64,000 nt of DNA from Tubiluchus corallicola. Taxonomy: Eukaryota; Priapulida; Priapulimorpha; Priapulimorphida; Tubiluchidae. Location: the NCBI GenBank assembly GCA_030141605.1, contig JAQGDQ010000005.1, forward strand, positions 122,001 to 186,000, in the 5' to 3' direction. Below, piece by piece: positions 37,460-51,600 of this stretch. The position numbers and the translations under genes are program-made. Below the pieces are notes generated by a model. That model had not been told where the DNA came from, did no database searches, and saw only the letters and a program-made list of their open reading frames with translations. The first letter of the stretch is position 1. The number at the start of each line of letters is the position of its first letter.

Positions 37460-40400
37460 TTAATAGTTGTTTAATAGCTATTATAGTAGTGGTTTAATAT
37501 TGGTTTAGTGTTGAATACAATAGAATTTGCTTAATAAATCCACAGATAATAAATCCAGCCACTTTTTGTATCCACTGTGACTGGAACAGAAGTGTATAAT
37601 GCCTTTATCTATTAAAATCCGTTGTTTGTTAAATTAAAACTTCGCTTTATAAACTCACTTTGCACACTGTAATCACAACGAAATTGTAATGCAAGACCAC
37701 ATGATTGTCTTGTATCTTAACTTGAGCTAGATCAACTTCTTTGTTCTAAACGTGTTTTACATCTTTGCATTTTTGCCACTTATTTCTTTGTCATTAGCCA
37801 TTTGTGCCGGCAGGCGGACGCACTGAATTTCCACGGAATTTCTTAAGAAAACTTTTTTATGGCTAAATAAAGAAATAAAGTTTTTAAGCAGGATTCCAAG
37901 AAACACACCAACCCCTTGTTTATTGCGCAATCCCCCAGCAGTCAGCTGATTTGCATAGTGAAGTTCTGTTTATGTATATCACTTACAAAGTGTCGATTCT
38001 CTTATCGATTTTTGTTGTCTAGACAGTTTTTAGCTAACTGTAACTGCACTTTTGCATTTAGGGAGTGGGCCTAAAGGGCCTGGGCCCCCTTTCACTGTAG
38101 TAGTGAAACTTGCATGAGGAAATAGCTTCTAGCAACTGCAAAATGATCTATAATGCAGTAAAATTGCATTTAGCTGTGTCTGGTGGGAAAAATTAACACC
38201 GGCACGCAGACGTATTAAATTTTGTATGAACAGTGGGTGGACTGTAAACTTAAGAGTCTCAAATCAGTTTTATGTTTGACTGTCCACATTTTGCTAGGTA
38301 GGTAATCTTGACACTAATTAATTAAGCTTAAGTAATCCGTCATCCGCACTGCAGTGTATTACGAACTTGCTTTTAAGATGTATGACTACTACAGTATAAT
38401 ACAATGAATATTACCTAGGTAAATGTAGGTCAGATATATTTTTTAAGACAGAATTTTTCACGTTTGAGGAAGTCTATGTACCAGAATATAGATGTCATTT
38501 GAGGCCGTCAAAATGTGCTTAAACACAGGAAAATGCGTTGGTGACCGTGGCTCCACCCCGGTCTGGCGGCACCCATGTCGTTAGCGGTCTAATTTAAACG
38601 TCAGAATGCAGAATCATATGTCAAGCAGAAGTCAAGAGATCTAATTATTTTAAACTAACGTGCTCATGCTTTCTGAAAGAGCATTGTGCGTGAAAATGTC
38701 AATGACTTGTATAAATGACTGCTGAATCATCACTGATATTAAAGTTGCATGTATTCCATTTTTTTTAAATTGGCACAAAAAAGTTAATGGCATCATCGAT
38801 AAATAATATGTACATACTTTACGCGAGTTAGTTTAATTATACCAATGCCATTAAATTATTATGCACTTTATTTAAACAATTGCTAGCCATTTACCAAGTG
38901 ATAAGAGCATTGGCATCCTAAATAAACTGTGGAGCAAGGTGAATTTATTAAGCGAAGTATGCCGTAGTTGTTTCTTCATATAAAATCGATGTAGTTGCCT
39001 CCATTATGCATGCGTAAAGTAATACCAGTAGATACCCAGAGATGACACCTCAAAGTAAGTTTCAGCAGCTGCTAACGCATGGCTAACTCTTCTTTGTCAT
39101 ATAAAGTGAGGCAAGGGCATTACAACTAGGGTGAAATTGTCAGTAATTCTTAACAAGTGCTGGACAATCAGAAAAGGTTGTTTAGCAGTCTAAAGAACAT
39201 GTGTTTATTTTAGCTTTAATTTGGCAACAGTATATAATCAAACTGTTTTGATTTTTTGATAGGGCAATGAAATTCTAATGATTTTTAATTGTATACAATT
39301 TAACTAAAAATCAGTAGTTTTTAGTAGTCATATTTTTATACTTGTCTTCTCTTATTACTGTATGTAACTTGTTAATTATTATTATTTTTTATGATTTTGT
39401 GCTGATGAAGTGAACCTGGTGGCTAGTGAATTTTGATACCAAACTTGCCGGGAAAACAGAAAATGCAAAAAAGCTGGAATTTAGGGAGGGGAACCTTTAG
39501 ATTGCATAATGTCCAATGCCATGACCACCAGACTAATCAGACTCAGTACCATGGTAGATAAGTTTCTATCCTAATGGCTCACCAACCAACACATTATCTT
39601 CAAATGTAAATTAGTTGTTGTCCAGACCTTTTCACCATTCCTTCTTTTTAGCCAAGTTTGGTTCAAAATTCCGTAACTGTGGGCTCATTCTGCCATTAAA
39701 AAATAATCAAGTTGAAGGTGAGATTATAAATATTTCATTTAGGTGCTATTTAAGCTGACACAGTTTTTGCTTCCTATGAAAAATCTATGATATTTATTAA
39801 CATCTGCTGTTTTCAATTTTCCATTAACAGACTTATTGTCACTATAAAAAGTATGAACCTGACTTGGCAGCTAGGGAATTTTTGAAGATTTTTTTCATAT
39901 TTGTGGTGATAAAAATACGTATAACTCATGAACTGGAGGCTGTAGTAGTTTAATATGTGATTTTTATCGCGGCGTATGTTACCTCGGGTATATTATTTGC
40001 TTTTAAATAGCTGCCTGGAGATGGCACCACAAAACAAGTTTTCGTTTGCTTCAGCCGACTAGGTCTGACAATCATAGATTGAAAAAAATGGAGGGATACG
40101 ACATGTTCCAATTTATTCGCCTTTTTGACTTGGATGACATCCATTCGTACTACACATTAGCTTTGAGGACTTGTTTTCCATTACGCTGTAAATACTCTTC
40201 TTATACCTGTCAGTGACAAAATGCTTAATGTCGCCTGCTGGATGCTGCATGCTTAGAATAGAGGTAATAAATTGGGTCGTCGAGTCTTGAATGTGGAGAT
40301 CTTCTGGGTCCTGCAGCCTAGGCCTTTACATTAGTTTCTGGTCCAAAAAAACCGGGACATGTTCTGTACTTTCTGCATAGTTTAAATACAAGCCAATAAT

Positions 40401-41230
40401 TATTGTTCAGAACGAATAGGCTTGCTAGCCAAACGTTTTTGTTGTGCCGATTAATAAAATCGCTCAGAGTTACGCGATTTTGTAATAAAACTCTTAGGTA
40501 GGCAGATTCTTTTTACCCACGCCAAGATGTGAAGGGGTAGGCGATTTAGTTGCGTCTGTGTCACTGCGTGTCTGTTTCGATATAAAATCAAACCTGATGA
40601 AGCTAAAAACACAAATTTAGCACAAAGATAACATGACGTGGAAACCCATTGCTTTTTGGTGTCAAAGGTTAAGGTCAAAAATCTTCAACACAAGTTTTGC
40701 CTATAGTGACTTCAAGTCAGGACGTGGGTTTTCCTTCTATTGGAAGCTTTCTAGTAGATCACTAAAATTGTGAAAAATTAAGAACTTTCTTTAAGTAAAT
40801 TATGAACTTACAAAGCAAAGAGCGTTATTATAGCTCAAATTTAATAATTAGCGCAAACAGACTGACTCACAAGAAAGGCTAATAATTTATTGTTCCATAC
40901 AATAACCTGAGCTTAACGTTCTTCTTTTTAATGGGGGTTTTTATGCGTGAAGCTACTAAAACAGGTTATTTTGCGTGCTCTTTGTTCTATTTGCCTTGTT
41001 TAAAACTATCTTTTATTTTATTTCTAGGTGTATCATCTTAGATGCTTTTTAGTCGCGAGCATTGATTTCAATATTCGTGTTTTAGCAAACGACAATTTCC
41101 AATTAATTTGTAGCGCTGAACAGTTGTTATACATAATTATAATTATATAAACACAAATCGCGGTAGGCTTATCCATAATATACTGCTAGAAAATCATTGT
41201 CGCAGTGATAAATCGTGATTACGAATACAT
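37460..41230. other. Intergenic, nothing recognised
   Basis: AT-rich. GC-richer patches near 38.06-38.10 kb (GGGCCTGGGCCCCC) and 38.54-38.58 kb look like transposon debris but have no definable ends. Confidence 0.45.
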
Positions 41231-41250
41231 CACCTGTAAACAAACACAGA

Positions 41251-41472
41251 ACACGTGACCAATCACGTGCCACCTAAAACAAAACCAGCAACAATCGAAG
41301 TTTATTTGATCAGGTCGTCACGATGTGTACTGGCTGTGTTGAGGCAGCCAATTAAAGCAACTGGAAACAATTCATCTGGGCACGTGGATTCGATGCGTTT
41401 AGTGAAAAGCAAATAACTAGTTAACAAGATGAAGCGAGGGTGGCGCGTGCCGCCGTAAGTGGCCGCCATGTT
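41251..41472 (+). promoter_or_regulatory. Orphan promoter-like module
   Basis: CACGTGACCAATCACGTG: two canonical E-boxes flanking a CCAAT box, at about 41251-41268. A third CACGTGG follows near 41380. CpG-richer sequence with GCCGCCATGTT, close to a YY1/initiator motif, lies at 41462-41472. No recognised coding exon follows. Confidence 0.4.
41429..41454 (+). CDS. Candidate first coding exon of an unknown gene
   Basis: An ATG in good context (AAG before it) opens MKRGWRVPP and runs straight into a perfect GTAAGT donor at 41455. It sits just downstream of the E-box/CCAAT module. No matching second exon was found, so this could also be 5' UTR or chance. Confidence 0.2.
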
Positions 41473-42540
41473 TTATTGCTCCAATTGTTTCGATAAGCCA
41501 CGCACGCCCAGGCTTCTATAAGCTCCTCCTAGGGGCAGATTAGCTAGAGCTCTGTTTTCTTTTTTTCCCTTCGCTTTATTCGCTTCGCTCGATTTGCTTG
41601 TAAAATTCCGTCTGCAACTCAAAAGATTACTAGTGTCATATGTTTCAGAAACAGTTGAAAAAACCATTTGCTTCTGATAAAATTCACATACATTAGGAGA
41701 AATTTAACTGCTTTAAAAATTAGGTTATTTCAATATTTTGTCACAAACGCTCAAGAATACGTGTTCCTTCTTTTTATATTTCATAACACTGTAATTACTT
41801 AACATCTGCAGCCTTTCGACATAGGTATCTTTTGTCGTTATACCTGTTGAAATTATTAATAGGCCTAATTCATAAATGAAATAAACAATTGAGATGGTAT
41901 AATGCATCGAGATGGTACAATTATTATGCTGTCACGGGTCAGGGAAGAACCGATTAGCATTTCATAATGATCACCTGAAAAGTAGGAAAAAAGTCAATTT
42001 TAATTAAGTATGGTAAGTTTCTATCTTAGATATTTTCAGATGACATAACAGAGTGCTACAAAAAGCCCCAAGTAGGTTGCGTGTCGTACACGAAATGACG
42101 TTAGAACAATTTTCTCTGTTTTGTTCTTACAATGTAATCTAAAAAATAATTGTTTTGCAAAACATTTAGCAGAAGTATGTCGTATATTTTCTAGTGAATG
42201 AGTACAGGGTGCCATTTTGCTGAGTATTATTTTGTTTCGCTCACTTAAATGGTTGGTTTGGCTTTATAGTTCTCTAAACATCTGTCCCGTAATTACTATA
42301 TAAAGCCTATAAGATTATGTTAAACTGCACTTACCCTTATAAGTGTTCATGTAAATCTCAACTGTAAACGTTACCAGTTTCAACTTATTCTCTTTGTGCG
42401 TTAACAGCTAGCTTCTTAAGTATCTTTATTATAATATGCCGTACTGAATTAAAAATGCCAAATAGACATACGTCTTTCTCCATAACACGCTTAGCATATT
42501 TTGTCCTTTTAGCATAACTTTAATATAATGAGTAATCTGT

Positions 42541-42657
42541 AGATAATGATGCGGACGATGACTACAAGTGATGACGATGATAATGACAAGGATGACTAGA
42601 AGGATGATGACGATGATAATGATGAGGATGTTATCAACGACGATGATGATAATCTCG
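42541..42657. repeat. GAT-rich trinucleotide tract
   Basis: Imperfect GAT/GAC/GAA triplets over about 115 bp, the inverse of the ATC tracts seen elsewhere in the window. Confidence 0.85.
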
Positions 42658-43008
42658 TCACTTTATAATTAGGCATGAACTAATATTTTCCGGGAAGTGT
42701 ATGTGGGGTGGTCTCCTGCGAACCACCTGCCAGCAAATCACTTTGACAAAAGGATTAGTTTTAACCCATTCTCTAATGGCTGATTTTTCAGTGGAGGTAT
42801 AGCTGAGTTTAATTGACCGATTATAAGGATATGCAAGTTAATAGCAACTCACTATTACTACGTTTACACGTTTATTCGTATTTACCTCATGTTTTTTCTT
42901 AATGAAACTTTAAATCTAATTTAGGTTCGTAACGCTTTGCGTAACAATAAGTTTTTGCTTCTAGATAAGTTTTTATTAACATGACGGTTAAGACCACATA
43001 TACGCGAG

Positions 43009-43009
<1 letters not shown>

Positions 43010-43052
<43 letters not shown>

Positions 43053-43116
43053 TTATAGTTCTTTATGTATAGGATATATTCGTTATTTATAGGATATATA
43101 TATATAGTTCTTTAGG

Positions 43117-43153
<37 letters not shown>

Positions 43154-43247
43154 GTATATATATGTATGTATGTATGCATGTATGCATGTATGTATATATG
43201 TATGTATGCATGTATGTATGTATGCATGCATGTATATATGTATGTAT
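43010..43247. repeat. TA, TATG and CATG compound microsatellite
   Basis: Two TA blocks (about 43011-43046 and 43118-43157) separated by a duplicated ATAGTTCTTTA.GTATA unit, then TATG/CATG repeats. Open frames across it are repeat artefacts. Confidence 0.9.
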
Positions 43248-44051
43248 TTCAAGTGGAATTTTTCGCTTGAAACGCTATCTGAAGGATTTATTATGGCCTG
43301 GAATTATATGCGTCTATATTACATTATGTTGTGTTACAAATGGCTATCTATACTTGTTCTAAAATAATCCCTTGCAAAATTTTTTGGCGAATGAAAAAGT
43401 GACTACGTTGACTTTGTTCCTCTCTTGTTTGATCACCGTAGTCCATCATGCAAGATAAGACCAGTAAACATTGTAATCAACAAACAATTATCATGTTTAT
43501 TCAAGTAGCCACTCAATATATAGTGTCCACTTTACACTCCTTTAGCTACATATCAGCAGCTCATGCAAGTACCACGTTTATTTACATTCATAATCATCAA
43601 GTTTTGGGCTCGTGGCAATGGACCTATGCTATTGTATGTTACGTACTTACATAGAGGAGCGTCACATGCACCTGTTCCTCATCTAGTAGACATGTACTCT
43701 AAATAAACATACTCATCAGGTCCATTTAATCACCTGTCTTCATTAAATCATGAAAGTTTATCGATAGGCAAATATTGTAGGTATGAAACGATACTTTAAA
43801 TGATCTGTCAATCCTATAATCAGTTTGTTTATACGATCCAAGGTTTGAGAGCTTGGAATTATTCAAGATCATTGTGAAATCCATGTGCAGTTTTGAACTT
43901 TACAGTGCTTTTAATCGACTAATTTCGCTCATGTGTATAACTAAAGAAAGATGAACTGTACACAAATTAAGAAAAGTACATGTACTCACAAGTTATTTTA
44001 CTTTATATAGTTTATTTTGTACATAGTTGCTGCTGTCTACTCACTGAAATG

Positions 44052-44090
44052 AATAAACGTTTATTGCATCGATAACTCTTTAAAGAGTTA
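44052..44090. repeat. Two adjacent perfect palindromes
   Basis: AATAAACGTTTATT (44052-44065) and TAACTCTTTAAAGAGTTA (44073-44090), 7 bp apart. Confidence 0.8.
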
Positions 44091-44696
44091 GAGTTAGTGC
44101 TCTTTCGCCTCTGTTAACATAAGCAAGTCTTATTGTTGAGTGTTGTGTATAGGTGTGCAATATGGCAATTGCCAAACATTTTATAAAAAAATAAATGCTA
44201 AGCAAGCCGACAAGGGAAACTATAATGGAGTTTTATGCCACATCTCACACCATCTTTTGTAAATCTAGGTGGCAAGCACATCGTTTAACAACGCTGATAC
44301 AGGTGTTACATTTTTCGTTATTTGGGAAATTGGGTCTCAGTTAAATTCCCGATCATGGCCGAACTTTCTGGCGACAGGGAAGAAATACCATGCATACAAC
44401 TGAAAAAGTACGACTGACAAGCTGCATTACGCACTGGCTTTTCGAAGTTCTTAAATTGGTTACATGTTGGCTTCGATGATTTGGAAGTATAAATGCGATA
44501 TTGCAAAAACTTCGAAATACTTGGCCCGTGTTGGTAGATTCGAAAATTGGAGTGGGGACGTGCTCTATCAATTTTTTTCAGAGAAGGAAAGGATATTTCG
44601 CTCATAAAGGGATTTGCATCCATGGTTTGTCTAGAACTACGAACAGAAATATGACGTCATTGGCTTAGTTGCCTAACTCGCAGGATGGCTCGAAAA

Positions 44697-44755
44697 ATCA
44701 TTAATAATAAACTATAAGCTCTTGGAAATCATTAATAATAAACCATAAGCCCTTG
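44697..44755. repeat. 31-bp tandem repeat, two copies
   Basis: Two nearly identical 31-bp units beginning ATCATTAATAATAAAC, differing at a few positions. Confidence 0.8.
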
Positions 44756-44759
44756 TGCA

Positions 44760-47700
44760 CACAGAGCCAGGGTATGACGACTGTCATGTTGACAGAGAAT
44801 ACGTTGGACGTACACTTTTAACGATTGAATGCTTCTTTCATCTATTGATTGCCTAAAACACTGGGACGAAAGTTAATGTGTAAACCTGTCAGAAATGTAG
44901 GAAAATCAGTTCCTGCAAGAAAAAGTTTTTCGTTTATGTTTTAGTATAATTTATTTTTACTTCTATTTTTATATAATAAATAAAATGTAATAAATATAAA
45001 ACATATAATAAAATATAATAAATGTAATATTATAATTATATAATTTTATTACGTTTTATAAAAATCGTCCGCATGCACGTCGAGGTAAGCAGGAAACTAA
45101 AAATATGAAAAGAGGCCAAAGAAATGGAATTCTTATAATTAACCTGCTAGTGATCGTATATTGTTTCAGCGGGTGAAGTCGTAGTTACTAGTACCGGGAT
45201 CACAGTAATAATACTAGTATCAGTTTACTGATAGAGAAAACTACAAATGGACGAAGCCCGAGAAAAAAATTTAATTGATAAGGAGCTATTCCACAGGAAG
45301 ACAGTTTAGGAGCACTTAGTACTACTGTTGCGAACAAAATGTGGAAGTTTTGTAATCAGTGACAAGAGGGCTGAGAACATCCAAAGAAGTGGCGATATAA
45401 CAAGTTTAATGTAGCAACTGACCTTTGATGAATGAAATTAAAAGTGCACGTGCGATTTACATGTGTTGTGCAGAAATCAGCACAAATTCAGTCCAAGCCC
45501 TCGCGCAGCCTGTCATAAAAACTGCTTCGCTGGGAAATATTATTTGCTGTCAACCCAATGTTTAACAAGCTCGGGGAAATTTGATCAGGTGTGCTTATAC
45601 TTTATTAAAATTATACCTGGCATTTTATAACGACACAATATAGTGCATGCGCAATTGCATATGGTGAATACTAAATAATTTTTACTGCTGATTATTAAAC
45701 ATTTTTTTATTAATTATGACGCTCCGAAACGTTCATATTTCTTCTTCAGTTATGAGAACTGCAAAATAATTCAGGTTAAATAATTTACAATGCGATATTA
45801 TCAAATTGATAATGAAAAATTGATAGTTTAAAATTAATAATTTAAAAATCGCTGGATGAATTCTATAGGTGAAATTCATATAAAATAGGACGATAATTGT
45901 TAAGACGGAACCTTTACTGAAGTGAATTAAATACAAATGTAAATGTGAAAGCGTAAAAAATTGTAAACTCTATTAAACCTGTTAAGCGTAGGAATAATAT
46001 AACGCGCAGAAGTTTATTCACGTAGATTTAACAATTTTTGGTACAATTTTGTGATCTTCTTGCTGTATACATGCAAGAGCATAATCTGTGAGTAGATATA
46101 AAGTTGATATACTCATGCCAAATTATGTAGTCACATCTACATGTATATGATTTTCAGCAATTACATGAATTATAATTATTTTAAAATTCGACATTGACAG
46201 ATTCCACGGCTTGCTTTGCAGGAACAATATTCAACGAATATGCGAAAATTGTAACTTAGGCGAAATAGAAAACAAGATACATTTCCTTCTTACAATACAC
46301 AAAGTAAACTAATACACACAGTCCTTTTTACAATTCACAAACAAGGGATTTATTTCAAAAATTTTGTCACATTGAACAAGATTTCATTCAACTGGTGAAT
46401 ACTGGAAAAATTGGTTTTATTATGAATACTAATGTTTTACTAGACGCCTTGCTCGCTTTATACAAAATTCCTACCTGAAGAGGCAAAAAGAAATTTGTAA
46501 GCATATCTGTCAGTTTTGTGTAACCGTTTCCAAAATCGTTAAGTGATTTTTTACCATGTATGTAATGATGTTATCCGTATGAATATTGCTACGTGTACAC
46601 GTTAAGAAAAATTTTGGCCTTAGTAGGTGGTGACTTGTAAGCCTAAATGGCTGGATTTATGTCTAAAGTTTTGTCATAGTTTTTGTCACAGAAGCGTAAA
46701 AATGATTGTAATGTATGATCGGTGTAAACATGTCACTTTAATAAATATTTTCTCACTCACTCACTATTACAGAAGTATAAGCCTACATAATCGATGAAGC
46801 TAATGAAAATAAATGAAAGATACTATGTCTTTTCTTTTTTAATTTTGTATCAGGTAAAGCTCAAGTTCATTACACTTGATACGTTACCTGAACAACGGGT
46901 TGCAATTTGACGCATGTGCTAGATTCACACGCGCGGCATCCCTTTATACAGCTCCTCTTTTATACTCGTATAAAAAACAAGTTGACCATAGCGTACAAGT
47001 GTGTGTACTTTCTGGGTACTTACTGTTCTAGCACGTGTCAAGCAATTTACATTAAACAACTAGAGGCTACAACTTGCGGGCCAGAAATTTGGTAAACACA
47101 CCGCCTTTGAATGTCCCCGGTAAGAGAAAAATCACGCAACCCTTTGGATTAAACGTTTTCAACACGTGTATCAATTCTTTTTCGCTTTTTTACCTGATGT
47201 AAAATATTTCCTGTTTGCAGTAATTATTGCATAATAATTGAACAATAATTTGAATGTAATAAATAAGAATAGCGTGATCAACTCATTGTTCCTGGCTAAT
47301 TTTGCAAAGGTGTCTCGCCTGGGAAAAAATAGTACAATAGGGACAGTTTTGTGCTTGTGGTTGTATTGTAAAACATCTATTATTATGCCGAATGGTTTTC
47401 TTCAAGCGAGTAATTGCAAGAAAAAAGTTTAAAGTATATTTTTTATCATTTCAATTTATTGAATCATGGATAAAAATGGATAAGGGAGATAAAATTTGAA
47501 AACATAAGTAGCGTAAATATGGTAGTTATAGTTAACACAAAAAGGCTCTACAATTTTGTAAGTGAATTAGTGAAGACAGTTAATTACATTAAAAAAATTT
47601 TTGGTGAAATAACCCATAATTGTTATTAGACATCTGATATTTGTGTATTGAACGTAGCAGCATATTCAACAAGCAAAAATAGATACGCACTGAATGATAA

Positions 47701-48180
47701 AAAACGACAAAGTACCTGTTTGAAGACAGTAGAGCGAACGAAATAAAACATTCTTGCGCTTTAGATGGGCGACGAAAACGTAAAAAAATCGCAGATTTTC
47801 TTACAGCACATTTTAGAATTAGAATTAGAATTTAGAATTGTTATTATTTTAAGCCGATCATGCGCGTATGCAGTGGGTCATCAGAAATATAAGAACTTTT
47901 GAGATTTACTTTATATTAAACAACAATTTTTCACACAAGAAAGCAACAACAATGTATGTCACAAATGTTGTTAAATTATTAATTTGCAACAATCGACAGG
48001 AGGCGCTGCATTTTCCTGGAAGATTAAATTATCAAGTGTTTGACCTTTCTACCTTTTCAACGGAATTACCCTTTTCAGTACACTTGATCAAATCCTCCTC
48101 CGTCCCCTTAGCTATGCCAGTGTCAGTAGACCCAACTGATTAGTGCGACATTTTGACTTTCAAACGCTAAACTGCATAAA
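44760..48180. other. Intergenic, upstream of PTF1A
   Basis: AT-rich, no recognisable exon. Short open frames (for example 46907-47095 and 47868-48143, plus) have no motif, splice support or family resemblance. It may contain distal PTF1A regulatory DNA, which cannot be judged here. Confidence 0.45.
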
Positions 48181-48182
48181 AA

Positions 48183-48375
48183 CATTCATCATCGTTCTTT
48201 ATCATTATCATTGTACATTCATCGTCATTCTTTATCATTATCATTGTACATTCATCATCATCTGCACCTTCACTGCTGTTACAGTCAACATTATCATCAT
48301 TATCATCATCGCTATCATCATCGTCGTCACTATTATCAGCAGCAACAGCAACAATAGCTACAGCAGCAGAGATGA
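48183..48375. repeat. ATC-rich tract with a 33-bp tandem duplication
   Basis: Begins with two copies of a 33-bp unit (TTCTTTATCATTATCATTGT followed by ACATTCATCG-like sequence) and continues as degenerate ATC/GTC/AGC triplets. It lies about 310 bp upstream of the PTF1A start codon. Confidence 0.85.
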
Positions 48376-48559
48376 TTAATATAACAGAGATGATTAATGT
48401 GTTTTTATGTAATTCTTTGTATCGTAAAATTTGAGACAATCATGTTCTTCTTGCAATCAGATTAATATGCATTTACTGAGACTTATCAGCACAAACCTTT
48501 CACCGCCAAGCATACGCTACTGATTGACATCGCTTCTCTATACTGGCACACGTCTGCTT

Positions 48560-48688
48560 GCCATTCATTGGCTACCTGTAACTGAGCCACGCGACGCGAC
48601 GCGTTCCATTAAACGCTGTTGATACGTACTCATATAAAACCAGAGTCTGCGTGTGGTTTAGACGGGCTTATACACTCACAGTTTAAAC
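48560..48688 (+). promoter_or_regulatory. PTF1A core promoter and 5' UTR
   Basis: CATATAAAAC at 48631-48640 is a good TATA box placed about 50 bp before the start codon, implying a 5' UTR of only some 25 nt. Upstream are an inverted CCAAT box (ATTGGCT, near 48567) and the GC-rich triplet ACGCGACGCGACGCGT (about 48590-48605). Confidence 0.6.
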
Positions 48689-51600
48689 ATGGATAACATG
48701 ACCCTAGAAGGCATTGGGAGACAATTCCTACAAGAATTTGATTTGAATTTGTCATCGGAAGATGAGTATGGGATGTACAGTGACTCCCCTACCAGTTCGC
48801 CTTACTCCATCAATGTGGACCAAGAGAACTTGTCCTCGAAGCATCGACGGAGGAAGAAGAGGTGTCCACAACAATTAGTGCATCAGCGTCAAGCGGCAAA
48901 TCTGAGAGAGAGAAAACGAATGCAGTCTATAAATGACGCGTTCGAAGGACTGCGTTCACACATTCCTACGTTACCGTACGAGAAAAGATTGTCTAAAGTG
49001 GACACGTTGCGGCTAGCCATTGGCTACATACATTTTCTAACAGAGCTGGTCGACTCGGACAAGCAAGGTTCGGCACAAAATTCGGACAGTTTGCGCGCAC
49101 AGGAACACAAAAAAGTGATAATTCAATGTCATAGAGGTACGATTACTGATAAATATAAAATTGTCTTAATGTTGGTAATTCTAAATTGAAAGGTTTTTAT
49201 AAACTGATATTGGTATACTTAAATATAAAGCTATAGCGAATAATACTATATAAAGCTCGTCCCGTTAAAATAACTTACAACTATTAAATAAAAAACTCGC
49301 CTGTTAGAATTTTAAGCGTACGGCCTGCAAATCAGTTCTAGTGACAAAACCCTTTTTAGATGAACCTAAAAAGCACATGGACTAACTATAGTTAAATATA
49401 ATAATTATAATTAAGTATTAATTATTTACTAAATTAATTCTTTAATTAATTTTCAAAAGAAATTAAAACAACTTTTAATATTATTGTATACACGCTGAAA
49501 CTGACGAATGTTTTAATTATACCTAATTAAAGCCTATAAAAATTTATATTTTGATTATAAAAATTATAGCTCCATTTGATAAAATTACTAAAAATGCAAA
49601 AAGCGTTTTCTTATTTTATTATTATTTCTCTTATACATTCCAAACCTGTCCCAGCAATTATCTACGTCTTATAGTAATAAATTATTTTTACTACATTGTA
49701 TAAAATGATAGAAAGCAAATAATAATATTATGTGTATATCAACTGATATCTTTGAACGCGTGTCTGTTAAACTTAGCTATCATCTATGAAGTATCTTCTT
49801 CGTTTACCTGTCAATCATAACCGTGTCATCAGCAAATAAGACTTCATCACTGATATATAAATTTACCAAACAAGTCTACGTAATGAACTTTTTACATAGG
49901 TATCATTACCGCACATCACATAAAATTTCACAACAAAAATGTGACTTTGCTAAACTTGCTAATCTCATATTAGTAAATGACTTACAATAATAATTCTTGG
50001 ATAAATGATAAACACCTGCTTTTATATGCCAGTCAAGTGTCTTATGGTGTAAAATTACCACTATAAATCATTTTAAAAATTTAAAAAATAACAGTATAAT
50101 GCATAGTCTTAACAGACAGTAACATAACTAGTGGGATGTGAAATATTTCCACACTAATCTCAAGATTTTGCAACTGGAAAAACTGATTGGTTTAGAGGCA
50201 AAAAATACGAACTACTTTCAATTAATACGCATTTATTTTTCAATCTTTTTATCGCAGTACAACATTTCTGAGACGGCGCGGTGACAGACTGGCACATTAA
50301 ACTAAGCGATCAATTGAATGATACTAAAATTAAATTGATAGTGGTTATAGAATAAACGATTGTTCGGGGCAAATAGGGTATTCTTATTGTTAAACCAGAA
50401 AGGAATGTTGGCCAAACTCGCTACCACCAAGTAATACTGCTGGGATACTCAATAGACAGAGAGGAAATAGTTTATGTGGGGACAAGCAGGACATTGTTGT
50501 GAGCTTTTACCTTTGGATATGTTACTTTGGAAACTAGCTTATGTTGTGCTAATTGTGTGTTCAGTAAGCACTTGTATTTGTTTCGCAGTTTTAAGTAACT
50601 TTAAAAAACGTTTCGAGCTTAAAGGTATATCAGCTTCTGTCAGTTCTATAACAATTTTAGCAGATAGCGATATCAATAATAAGATAAGGCTGGTTAAGTC
50701 TACTAACAAAAGAGACGAATGATTATAATACGGTTGGTTTAATTATCAAAGTAAAAGTCAATAGCTTATTCAGAGTAAAAGTCGAACAGCCAAAGTATGA
50801 ATATTTAACTTTTTTATGTCGTGTAAAACATAGTCTCCGATTTACTACGTTGTGCACAAACCCCATAAATTTTCCTTATTTGGCACAGATTTCTGCATTT
50901 ATTGGCTCACAATAAAGGCCTAACAACAAAAAGTTTGAAGAAGTAATATAGTTGTAATTTCAGCATAATGCTTACCTTTTTCAGCCAATTATGTAGGCAC
51001 AACGCAAAATTCTTAATCAATATTTTCGCATTTCACTACAATAATTAAGCAGGTATAATATGAACAACACTGCAATTCACCCCTTTCGCATGTATAAGAA
51101 TTATTCATCAATCTCAAGCCTTAAATGCCTATTTACCTAGTCCCTGGTTCGGCTGCGTTAACAGTTTAACGATTTGCCGTGTTTTGGATTAAATTTATAA
51201 TATTTTGAAAGAAAAACCGCGTATAGCTTCATTGCTTTAAATTGGTTATCTGTATACGAGATGCAATTTTATTTCTCGTAACCCATGTAGTAAATAAAGT
51301 TATGAATTTAGCTGAGTTGCCGGAAGTATTATTCTTTTTTCACGTTCTTCTTACATTTCAGCTAATAGTAAAACAAAAGGCACGTGTGTCTGGCCTAATT
51401 AGAAAAAAGGGCAAGTCAAGCTAATTACATCATTCAGTTAGATTAATTAATCAAATTTAAAATTTATAGAAAAAATAAGGACAACCATTTCGTTCAGCCA
51501 GATTTTAGCGCGACACAACACTTTTTCCAATTTGAAAATTCTAAAATGAGATATTGGAAGATAAAAAGTCCCAGCTGTAAATTGAAGTATTGCTAAATCT

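Noticed and set aside
44318-44623. 101-codon minus-strand frame with a good start context (AAACCATGG)
   Set aside because: There is no recognisable domain, promoter, splice partner or polyadenylation signal. It could be real but cannot be supported.
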